Assembly (NCBI GenBank): GCA_963521065.1
Contig: CAUQTI010000002.1
Coordinates: 186,001 to 250,000, forward strand
From: IOR16 sp963521065
GTDB lineage: Bacteria > Bacillota > Clostridia > Peptostreptococcales > Anaerovoracaceae
DNA: 64,000 bases
Direction of reading: 5' to 3'
Shown: piece by piece, positions 42,247 to 49,207 of the stretch
Layout: each line of letters starts with the position of its first letter
How positions within the stretch are numbered: position 1 is the first letter of the stretch
The notes under the pieces: generated by a model
Databases searched by the model: none
The model's input: only the letters and a program-made list of their open reading frames with translations
Told to the model about the DNA's origin: nothing
Program-made: the position numbers and the translations under genes

Positions 42247-44097
42247 ATGGAAAATAAAATGTTTTGTTATCAATGTCAAGAAACAGCCGGAAATACCGGA
42301 TGCACAATATCAGGAGTCTGCGGTAAAAAACCGGAAGTTGCGGCAATGCAAGATTTACTCATCTATGTAACAAAAGGAATTTCTGCGGTTACCACACAGC
42401 TTCGCAGCGAAGGAACATCAGTTTCACCAGATATCAATCACTTGATTACCCTGAATCTGTTCATTACCATTACCAACGCAAATTTTGATGAGGATGCCAT
42501 CGTCGCACGCATTGTTGAAACTTTGGATAAAAAGAAAGAACTCCTCTCACAAATTAAGAATATAAACGTTTTACCTGCTGCAGCAAGTTGGTCATCGGAT
42601 GACCGCAATGCCTTTGCAGCAAAAGCCGCAGAAGTTGGCGTACTCTCCACCGAAAATGAAGATGTACGCAGCTTAAGAGAATTGATTACCTATGGACTGA
42701 AAGGACTTTCCGCATATTCCAAGCATGCAAACGCTTTGCTTCAAGATGATGCAGAGGTAGATGCGTTTCTACAGAATGCCCTTGCTAAGACATTGGATGA
42801 TTCTCTCAGTGCCGATGAGCTGATTGCTTTGACATTGGAAACCGGTAAATACGGCGTAAATGGCATGGCCCTATTAGACAAGGCAAACACCACTGCCTAC
42901 GGTAATCCTGAAATTACAAAAGTAAATATTGGTGTGGGAACACGCCCGGGTATCTTAATCTCCGGCCACGACCTGCGCGATATGGAATTGCTGCTGAAAC
43001 AAACCGAAGGCACCGGAGTCGATGTATATACTCATTCTGAAATGCTTCCGGCTCACTACTATCCGGCCTTCAAGAAATATTCTCACTTTGTCGGTAATTA
43101 CGGAAACGCATGGTGGAAGCAAAAAGAAGAATTTGAAAGCTTTCATGGACCAATCCTTATGACAACCAACTGCATCGTGCCTCCAAAAGACAGCTACAAA
43201 GACAGATTGTACACTACAGGTGCTGCCGGATTCCCTGGATGCAAGCATATCCCTGGAAGCATCGGCGAGGAAAAAGACTTCACTGAAATTATTGAGCATG
43301 CCAAAAAGTGCGCCCCACCAACTGAAATTGAACACGGTGAAATCGTTGGCGGCTTTGCCCACAATCAGGTATTAGCCCTGGCCGATACCGTCGTAGGTGC
43401 AGTAAAATCCGGTGCAATCAAAAAGTTTGTAGTTATGGCAGGCTGTGACGGACGCGCGAAATCCAGAAACTACTACACTGATTTTGCAAAGGCATTGCCA
43501 AAAGATGCGGTAATTTTGACTGCCGGCTGTGCCAAGTATAAATATAACAAACTGGACCTTGGAGATATCGGCGGCATTCCTCGCGTTCTCGACGCCGGAC
43601 AGTGCAACGATTCCTACTCCCTGGCAGTCATTGCGCTTAAATTAAAGGAAGTTTTCGGTCTTGATGATATCAATGACCTTCCGATTGTTTACAACATCGC
43701 ATGGTATGAGCAAAAAGCGGTAATTGTACTGCTGGCCCTGCTCTATCTCGGTGTGAAAAATATCCACCTTGGTCCAACACTTCCCGCATTCCTTTCCCCA
43801 AATGTAGCAAAAGTTCTGGTCGAGAATTTTGGTATTGCAGGAATCGGTACTGTGGAAGATGATATTGATTTATTTTTCGACGATAAATCAAACACAGAAG
43901 CAGAAGAAGGCATTAAAATCACAGAAGATATGTTGATTGGTGAAATCCTTCGCCAATATCCTGATGCAGCCTCTGTTTTGATGGCAAGCGGGATGCACTG
44001 TCTGGGTTGCCCATCCTCTCAGATGGAATCCATCTCTGATGCCTGCGCAGTTCACGGCATTGATGTAAAGGATCTTTTAGAACAGCTTAATCGCTAG
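42247..44097 (+). CDS. hcp: hybrid cluster protein with C-terminal DUF1858 domain (second copy)
   Basis: A 616-residue Hcp. Residues 1-550 match the first copy closely, with C7, C10, C19, C25 for the [4Fe-4S] cluster and the hybrid-cluster segments GHD, HSEMLP, TTNCIVPP, MAGCDGR, TAGCAKY, QCNDSYS, WYEQKAV. An added C-terminal domain (about 555-616, ITEDMLIGEILRQYPDAAS) is DUF1858, carrying C585, C588 and C600 (HCLGC, DAC). The same domain type is found at the N-termini of the two operon partners upstream. It probably docks or passes metal between them. Activated by the CRP-type protein encoded just upstream. Confidence 0.95.
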   Translation: MENKMFCYQCQETAGNTGCTISGVCGKKPEVAAMQDLLIYVTKGISAVTTQLRSEGTSVSPDINHLITLNLFITITNANFDEDAIVARIVETLDKKKELLSQIKNINVLPAAASWSSDDRNAFAAKAAEVGVLSTENEDVRSLRELITYGLKGLSAYSKHANALLQDDAEVDAFLQNALAKTLDDSLSADELIALTLETGKYGVNGMALLDKANTTAYGNPEITKVNIGVGTRPGILISGHDLRDMELLLKQTEGTGVDVYTHSEMLPAHYYPAFKKYSHFVGNYGNAWWKQKEEFESFHGPILMTTNCIVPPKDSYKDRLYTTGAAGFPGCKHIPGSIGEEKDFTEIIEHAKKCAPPTEIEHGEIVGGFAHNQVLALADTVVGAVKSGAIKKFVVMAGCDGRAKSRNYYTDFAKALPKDAVILTAGCAKYKYNKLDLGDIGGIPRVLDAGQCNDSYSLAVIALKLKEVFGLDDINDLPIVYNIAWYEQKAVIVLLALLYLGVKNIHLGPTLPAFLSPNVAKVLVENFGIAGIGTVEDDIDLFFDDKSNTEAEEGIKITEDMLIGEILRQYPDAASVLMASGMHCLGCPSSQMESISDACAVHGIDVKDLLEQLNR

Positions 44098-44183
44098 TAT
44101 TCTCCATAAAATAAATTAGAATGCTTAAAGGAGTTCCGGCGGATAATATTCCGCCGGAACCCGTTAAGAGAAAGGAAACCCTT

Positions 44184-44813
44184 ATGAGTGCTTTTTTAGG
44201 CCCGATCCATCACTGGTTATATCATAAAATTCAAATTCAGGAAGAATTGATTCATGATATTTTAGGACATTTTTCACAGGAAAATGATTCCTTCGAAGCA
44301 ACGGAGAAGCTGGATGCGGCGTGCGGTAAGTTAGAATTGCTTCCTCTGGAAGAAAGTATTGATGTAAGTAATATTCACGGCTGGCTCCACGAAAAAATTG
44401 CGCTTACAGAAACCCGACTAGCCTTTTTAGTTACCGAGCTACTGCGGGAAACTCCTTCCCGCTTGGCCGACTTGCAGAAGATTGCCTTCCAATTTGGAGA
44501 AAAACACGCATTGCAAGATAAAATCGGTGCCGACGAAGCGCTAAGGGCACTTGAAGATACCTTGCTTGACGGTATGCCCTGCGATCACGTGAACCAAGTG
44601 GTGCAGCGTGAGCAAAATAAGGTTATCTGGAAAAAAACACAATGCGTCCATCGCGACTACTGGAATCAGGTTGGCGGTGATATTGCAATCTATAATGCTC
44701 TGCGATTGAAAATCATAGAAGGCATGCTAATTTACAGCGGCCTTGCACTTCATATCCTTGAAAATGAGGAATATGTGATAAGCAGAAAGGAGCAGCAGAC
44801 ATGTACAGTGTAG
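44184..44813 (+). CDS. histidine-rich helical protein of unknown function with internal duplication
   Basis: A 209-residue, all-helical, cytosolic protein. Two copies of a motif are visible: PIHHWLYHKIQIQEELI at residues 7-23 and NIHGWLHEKIALTETRL about 60 residues later. The shared pattern is IHxWLxxKI. A third His/Trp segment, CVHRDYWNQVGGDIAIYNALRLKI, lies near the C-terminus. Cysteines are few (CGKLE, MPCDHV, TQCVH). The start is ATG 44184 after AAAGGA; the longer frame from 44121 reads through the leader. It overlaps the hemerythrin gene by 13 bases and follows hcp, so a role with Hcp or hemerythrin in handling iron, heme or NO is inferred. I do not recognise the family. Confidence 0.72.
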   Translation: MSAFLGPIHHWLYHKIQIQEELIHDILGHFSQENDSFEATEKLDAACGKLELLPLEESIDVSNIHGWLHEKIALTETRLAFLVTELLRETPSRLADLQKIAFQFGEKHALQDKIGADEALRALEDTLLDGMPCDHVNQVVQREQNKVIWKKTQCVHRDYWNQVGGDIAIYNALRLKIIEGMLIYSGLALHILENEEYVISRKEQQTCTV

Positions 44814-45361
44814 AATTGATGGTAAAGGAACACGATAATATCTTAAAGCTTCTTACTGTGATAGAAAATGCCTGCTGTGGTATTTTGAACGGAAAAGAAG
44901 TAAATCACAACGATTTCCGCGAAATGATTGCCTTTGCACGAAATTATGCGGATAAGCACCACCATGGTAAGGAAGAGCAAATTTTCTTTCAGGAAATGAC
45001 AAATCACCTAGGTGAGCTTGCTGTCAAGCTCGTTCAACATGGAATGCTTGTCGAACATGATTTTGGTCGGCTTCACCTGTCAGAGCTTGAAAAAGCCTTG
45101 GAGGCAGACGAGCAAAAACCACAAACCCTGTTGAAATTAAATATTCTCACAGAAGCAATGGGCTATGTGACTCTCCTGCGGCGGCATATTGAAAAAGAAA
45201 ATCAGGTTGTCTACACCTATGCAGAAAGAAATTGGACAGCAGATATTTTACAATCAGTGGATGAACGCATAAAAGATTTTGAAGAAGAAGCAAATCGCAA
45301 TCAGATTCAGAATACTTACCTAAATTTATTGGACACCCTCCAAACAAAATATTCTGCATAA
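44801..45361 (+). CDS. hemerythrin domain protein
   Basis: A 186-residue protein with a hemerythrin-like four-helix bundle. The diiron ligand pattern is visible as VKEHDNILKLL, KHHHGKEEQIFF, HGMLVEHDFGRLHL and RRHIEKENQVVY. Such proteins bind O2 or NO, or store iron for cluster repair, as in the RIC/ScdA proteins. There, a ScdA_N domain is fused to hemerythrin; here the DUF1858 and hemerythrin parts are on neighbouring genes. It overlaps the preceding gene by 13 bases and ends the Hcp transcript before a terminator. Confidence 0.88.
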   Translation: MYSVELMVKEHDNILKLLTVIENACCGILNGKEVNHNDFREMIAFARNYADKHHHGKEEQIFFQEMTNHLGELAVKLVQHGMLVEHDFGRLHLSELEKALEADEQKPQTLLKLNILTEAMGYVTLLRRHIEKENQVVYTYAERNWTADILQSVDERIKDFEEEANRNQIQNTYLNLLDTLQTKYSA

Positions 45362-45432
45362 TGAGATTTTTTCAATAAGCTCAGCAAACCACAATCTGCT
45401 CAATGCAACTTATAATTAAATAAACACTTTAT

Positions 45433-45470
45433 AAAAAGCCCTGTTCAAACTGTCTATTGAACAGGGTTTT
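45433..45470 (+). terminator. terminator of the hcp-hemerythrin operon
   Basis: A perfect CCCTGTTCAA/TTGAACAGGG stem with a 7-base loop is followed by TTTT. It closes the block 38.4-45.4 kb. The remaining 270 bases to the next gene are AT-rich, with the promoter described next. Confidence 0.9.
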
Positions 45471-45657
45471 AATGCTTTAAAATACGAACAATCGTACATA
45501 TTTCTAATTCTTCATTTTATCGGCTAAAATTCAGATAAACTCATATTTTTAACTTAAAAGGTTTAATCTCACTGCTTTTAATTCAAAACTATTAATTAAA
45601 TTCTAAATCAAACCTTAAATTTTCTATTATTGCTTTCATTCAGAGAAGTATTTTCCC

Positions 45658-45719
45658 TTGACTTGGTATCGCTATGTCGATATACTGATATCGAATAAAC
45701 ATATATCGTTTTGACGATA
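45658..45719 (+). promoter_or_regulatory. promoter with two TATCG-N6-CGATA operators
   Basis: TTGACT (45658-45663) and TATACT (45681-45686) are 17 bp apart. One dyad, TATCG-CTATGT-CGATA (45667-45682), lies in the spacer and touches the -10. A second, TATCG-TTTTGA-CGATA (45704-45719), lies downstream of the start. A single half-site is at 45689. Binding by the XRE protein at 46405 is the likely autoregulation. Confidence 0.78.
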
Positions 45720-45740
45720 CTATAATTAAAGAGGTGAATT

Positions 45741-46439
45741 ATGAAAAAAACACTTACAATTTACCACGGCTCATCGCAAATCATAGAAATACCTGAGCTT
45801 TCCAAGGGTAAAGCGACCAATGATTACGGCAGAGGTTTTTATTGCACCGAAAGCATCGAGCTTGCCAAGGAATGGGCATGTAGTAGTGAAACGGACGGCT
45901 TTGCCAACCGATATCATTTTGACCAAGAAAATCTGTCGGTTTTAAATCTCTCAGGCGGAGATTACCACATTTTAAACTGGCTGTCTATCCTTTTAGAGAA
46001 CAGAACTTTTCGTATGAGTAGTGACATTGCCCAGCGTGCCTATGAATATATTTCCGAGCATTTTACAGCAGAATACAAGTCTTATGATGTGATAAAGGGT
46101 TACCGTGCAGACGATTCCTATTTCTCTTTTGCTACTGCGTTTCTCAACAACACCATCTCTCTTGCACAGCTTGAAAAAGCAATGGTACTGGGGAACTTGG
46201 GAGAGCAGATTGTTTTGCGCTCACAAAGAGCCTTTAACAAGCTATCCTTTGTAGAAAGTACAGTTGCTTCAAGAACCATCTATCTTCCAAAAAAACTGGC
46301 AAGAGATACTGAGGCAAGAGCGGAATTTCGGCAGGAGAAAACAAAATCAAGTGTAGAAGAAGAGATTTATATCCTTGATATCATCAGAGGGAGGTGGCAA
46401 AACGATGACCCACGCATACAACAAATCCTACTTGGATGA
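45741..46439 (+). CDS. DUF3990 protein, putative ADP-ribosyltransferase-fold toxin
   Basis: A 232-residue protein of the DUF3990 family, thought to have an ADP-ribosyltransferase fold. The opening YHGSSQIIEIPELSKGKATNDYGRGFYCTES contains the H-G-S and Y-G-R-G-F-Y-C-T blocks expected at the NAD site. A later GNLGEQIVLRSQRAFNKL may hold the third conserved position. It overlaps the XRE gene by 35 bases. The arrangement fits a toxin-antitoxin or host-defence module, but no activity is established from sequence. AAAGAGGTG precedes the start. Confidence 0.75.
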   Translation: MKKTLTIYHGSSQIIEIPELSKGKATNDYGRGFYCTESIELAKEWACSSETDGFANRYHFDQENLSVLNLSGGDYHILNWLSILLENRTFRMSSDIAQRAYEYISEHFTAEYKSYDVIKGYRADDSYFSFATAFLNNTISLAQLEKAMVLGNLGEQIVLRSQRAFNKLSFVESTVASRTIYLPKKLARDTEARAEFRQEKTKSSVEEEIYILDIIRGRWQNDDPRIQQILLG

Positions 46440-47046
46440 TGCGATGCAAAACCTAGGAGATATGCTGGATTATGCCCTTGTGGATTGCGGCTATGCTCCT
46501 GACGAATTTTTTTCTTGGTTTATCAGCAGCGGTATCGCTGCCAAAATCGAAAATGGAAACCCGAAATACATTAGCGGAATGTCGGGAGTAGAGCTGGCGA
46601 GAGAGGTAATCTTTCTCACTACTAGCAATTATCCCACCAAAAAGAGGATAATTAAAGACTTTACAAGCCGTGAATACTGGGCAGGATGGATACTCGCCTA
46701 TTATCAGTGGTACAGCGGTTTGAAATTTTTTGATATGGCAGAGAATGGACTTTCCTTATCCGAGGTATTGTCCCTTTACATTCTCCACGAGGCAGACCAG
46801 AGCAAGTTTGTGAATACCGCAAACGAGATTATCAGTCGCCACAAGCTGAAGAAGCCATCCAATCTCTCTATTATCAGAAAAGCAAGAGGGTTTACGCAGG
46901 GACAGCTTGCAGAGCAGTCTGGGGTGGCACTTCGCATGATTCAGCTCTATGAGCAACAGCAAAACGATATTAACAAGGCTCAGGCAGGTACATTGCTCAG
47001 CTTGGCAAAGGCACTGGGTTGTGAGATGCAAGACTTGATGGCGTGA
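46405..47046 (+). CDS. XRE-type helix-turn-helix protein, putative antitoxin
   Basis: A 213-residue protein. The C-terminal 60 residues form a helix-turn-helix of the XRE class (LSIIRKARGFTQGQLAEQSGVALRMIQLYEQQQNDINKAQAGTLLSLAKALGCEMQDLM). The N-terminal part (about 1-140) is a separate helical domain with DYALVDCGYAPDEFFSWFI and SREYWAGWILAYYQWYSGLKF, likely the toxin-neutralising part. The start at 46405 follows GGGAGGTGG; the ten-residue longer frame is dropped. It probably represses the promoter at 45658 through the TATCG dyads. Confidence 0.8.
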   Translation: MTHAYNKSYLDDAMQNLGDMLDYALVDCGYAPDEFFSWFISSGIAAKIENGNPKYISGMSGVELAREVIFLTTSNYPTKKRIIKDFTSREYWAGWILAYYQWYSGLKFFDMAENGLSLSEVLSLYILHEADQSKFVNTANEIISRHKLKKPSNLSIIRKARGFTQGQLAEQSGVALRMIQLYEQQQNDINKAQAGTLLSLAKALGCEMQDLMA

Positions 47047-47243
47047 GCAGAATTTATGAGCAGAATGCTTGCCTCAACTATAAAGAAATGTATTTAAAGC
47101 TTTTTTATGCCAGTGAGCGGGCGATTAACATCCTAGTACAGGTGCAACGAGAATGTGAAGAATTGTACATTAGTCAACCCGAACCCGATTTAAAAGTACC
47201 ATCCATATCGCCAGAAAACAAGAAAAGCATGGAGGAGGATTAA
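47043..47243 (+). CDS. small hypothetical protein, third gene of the module
   Basis: A 66-residue protein starting GTG at 47043 and overlapping the XRE stop by four bases. The core NYKEMYLKLFYASERAINILVQVQRECEELYI resembles short hypothetical proteins often found in Clostridia mobile regions. The tail is acidic (SPENKKSMEED). The function is unknown. Translational coupling suggests that it belongs to the DUF3990/XRE unit. Confidence 0.55.
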   Translation: MSRIYEQNACLNYKEMYLKLFYASERAINILVQVQRECEELYISQPEPDLKVPSISPENKKSMEED

Positions 47244-47322
47244 ATCCAAATCCATGCTTTTATGCTTAGATAATCAAAAAAAGAAGTCCTCATACAGCTC
47301 TTTTTTATTGGGCAAAAGACTG

Positions 47323-47342
47323 TTGGCGGAGAGTCAGGGATT
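47323..47342 (+). repeat. 20-bp direct copy of the tRNA-Ser 3' end (att-like)
   Basis: TTGGCGGAGAGTCAGGGATT is identical to 47506-47525, the 3' end of the tRNA-Ser gene including its CCA. The copies are 183 bases apart. A tRNA 3'-end duplication is the classical mark of site-specific integration, but a decayed second tRNA is also possible. Confidence 0.6.
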
Positions 47343-47365
47343 TACACAGCTGTTCCACACCTGCC

Positions 47366-47392
47366 GTCTTCATCCAAACACAGGATGAAGAC
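47366..47392. other. 10-bp perfect inverted repeat
   Basis: GTCTTCATCC and GGATGAAGAC flank the 7-base loop AAACACA. It lies between the 20-bp repeats and has no T run, so it is not an ordinary terminator. The remainder of 47244-47506 contains no gene that I can support. Confidence 0.55.
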
Positions 47393-47473
47393 CAGCTCTC
47401 TAAAAAGCATCCCCGATACTTTTCTTTACTCTCGCTGCCCTTTCGGCTTCGAATCCCTCATTTTTTCTATACA

Positions 47474-47502
47474 AAAAGACTCACTGTATGAGTGAGTCTT
47501 TT
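47474..47502 (-). terminator. terminator of tRNA-Ser
   Basis: A perfect AAAAGACTCACT/AGTGAGTCTTTT stem with a 5-base loop lies directly after the tRNA 3' end on the minus strand and is followed by T residues. Confidence 0.88.
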
Positions 47503-47506
47503 GCTT

Positions 47507-47594
47507 TGGCGGAGAGTCAGGGATTCGAACCCTGGGTCCGGTTAGGGACACGGCATTTCGAGTGCCGCACGATCGACCACTCTGACAACTCTCC
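47507..47594 (-). tRNA. tRNA-Ser (anticodon CGA)
   Basis: On the minus strand the acceptor stem GGAGAGT pairs with ACTCTCC, discriminator G and an encoded CCA follow. The anticodon stem CGGCA/TGCCG holds the loop CTCGAAA, giving anticodon CGA, which reads UCG. The T arm contains GGTTCGAATCC. The long variable arm is typical of serine tRNA. Confidence 0.93.
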
Positions 47595-47914
47595 TTATCT
47601 CTTTTCAGTCAGAAAAAATATGACGCATAAAATCGTCAAATCTTAGAAATTATAGCATGATGGGAGCATAATTGCAAGGTACATCTCCCAATTCTCTTTA
47701 ATTTTTATTTCTCTTAAACATTTGAGCACTTTTCCCATTCAAAAAAGGAATGTGGCGGAACTCAAATACTTTTTTCACCAAGACTACAAAAAAGTATTTT
47801 GGGAAAATCCTTTTGATTTTTCAATAATTTGGGTATAATAAATGTTAGAAACTTTAAATTTTTCAAGTGATTTATTGCTTGAAAACAATGAAATAGATAA
47901 AGTGAGGTAAAAAA

Positions 47915-49024
47915 ATGGATCAACGTATTAAAACATTAGCAAAAAATTTAGTTAACTATTCCTGCGCCGTTCAAAAAGGGGAAAGAGTATTAATTTCTTA
48001 CGAAGGCTCCAGTGTAAAACCCTTGGCAAGACAATTGATTAAAGAAGTTTATGCTGCCGGCGGCTACCCTTATCTGGAAATTCGTGATTCTTCTGTGAAC
48101 CGTGAAATATTACTTCACTGCGAAGATGAACAACTCCAATTTATGAAAGAATGCCAGCTTGCACAGATGGAGGGTATGGCGGCATTTATCGCTATCCGCG
48201 GTGCGGACAATACCTCTGAATACTCTGATATCCCAAGTGATAAAATGAATCTATATAGCAAGGTGCTCAGACCGGTACAGGATTATCGCGTCAACCATAC
48301 AAAATGGGTTGTGCTGCGCTATCCAAATAATGCAATGGCTCAACTAGCGCACAGCAGTTTGGAATCTTTTGAAGATTTCTATTTTGATGTATGCAATTTA
48401 GATTACCAAAAAATGTCTGATGCAATGGACCCACTGGTTGAATTAATGAATAAGACGGATAAAGTACATTTAGTTGGTCCGGGAACAGATTTAACCTTCT
48501 CCATCAAAGGCATCGGCGCGATTAAGTGTGACGGAGAAAGAAACATTCCGGATGGTGAAGTTTATACCGCACCTGTAAAAAATTCTATGAACGGAAAAAT
48601 CTCCTACAACACCCCGTCGGAAGAGCAAGGCTTTACCTACCAGAATATCGTTTTTGAAATAAAAGACGGTAAAATTGTCAATGCAACCTCAAATAATAAT
48701 GAACGCATCAATGAGCTGCTTGATACTGATGAAGGTGCTCGTTACTTTGGAGAATTTGCAATTGGAGTAAATCCTTATATCCTTCACCCGATGATGGATA
48801 CCCTATTTGATGAAAAAATAGCAGGAAGCTTCCATCTGACGCCCGGATGCGCTTACGAAGATGCTTTTAACGGCAACAAATCCGCAGTTCACTGGGATTT
48901 GGTTATGATTCAAAGAGCAGAGTACGGCGGCGGTGAAATCTACTTTGACGACGTTCTAATCCGGAAAGACGGACTATTTGTTCTTCCTGAATTAAAAGGC
49001 TTAAATCCTGAAAACTTAAAGTAA
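47915..49024 (+). CDS. M29 family aminopeptidase
   Basis: A 369-residue metallo-aminopeptidase of family M29 (AmpS/PepS/AmpT). Family features are VLISYEGSSVKPLARQL near the N-terminus, the DLTFSIKG segment, GERNIPDGEVYTAPVKNSMNGKI, GEFAIGVNPYI, and SAVHWDLVMIQRAEYGGGEIYFDD at the C-terminal end. The His, Glu and Asp residues of the two-metal site are in these blocks. It trims N-terminal residues from peptides in the cytoplasm. It is monocistronic, with GAGGT before the start and a -10 TATAAT at 47834. Confidence 0.92.
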   Translation: MDQRIKTLAKNLVNYSCAVQKGERVLISYEGSSVKPLARQLIKEVYAAGGYPYLEIRDSSVNREILLHCEDEQLQFMKECQLAQMEGMAAFIAIRGADNTSEYSDIPSDKMNLYSKVLRPVQDYRVNHTKWVVLRYPNNAMAQLAHSSLESFEDFYFDVCNLDYQKMSDAMDPLVELMNKTDKVHLVGPGTDLTFSIKGIGAIKCDGERNIPDGEVYTAPVKNSMNGKISYNTPSEEQGFTYQNIVFEIKDGKIVNATSNNNERINELLDTDEGARYFGEFAIGVNPYILHPMMDTLFDEKIAGSFHLTPGCAYEDAFNGNKSAVHWDLVMIQRAEYGGGEIYFDDVLIRKDGLFVLPELKGLNPENLK

Positions 49025-49042
49025 ACAGGGCATATTTCAACT

Positions 49043-49138
49043 AAAAAGAGCAGCTGTGGCTTGATGTAGCACCCACAAAGCCAGACCTAAAATCTAGCTT
49101 TCAGAGGGTAGTTCATTCAACTCATACCTGCTCTTTTT
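49043..49138. other. 96-base structured element between convergent genes
   Basis: A perfect 11-bp closing stem (AAAAAGAGCAG with CTGCTCTTTTT) encloses a branched interior with a TGGCTT/AAGCCA hairpin. T runs follow on both strands. It can terminate the aminopeptidase and the sigma-54 regulator transcripts, but it is far larger than a simple terminator. It may be a small RNA or a palindromic mobile element remnant. Confidence 0.5.
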
Positions 49139-49207
49139 CTTTTTATAAAATATAAAGGAATGCCGTCCCTGCAATTTTCTAAAACAGCTAGTGGCAAATA
49201 GCACACT

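Noticed and set aside
47323..47460. A second, complete tRNA-Ser gene
   Set aside because: Only the 3' 20 bases match; the anticodon arm, D arm and 5' acceptor strand cannot be found.
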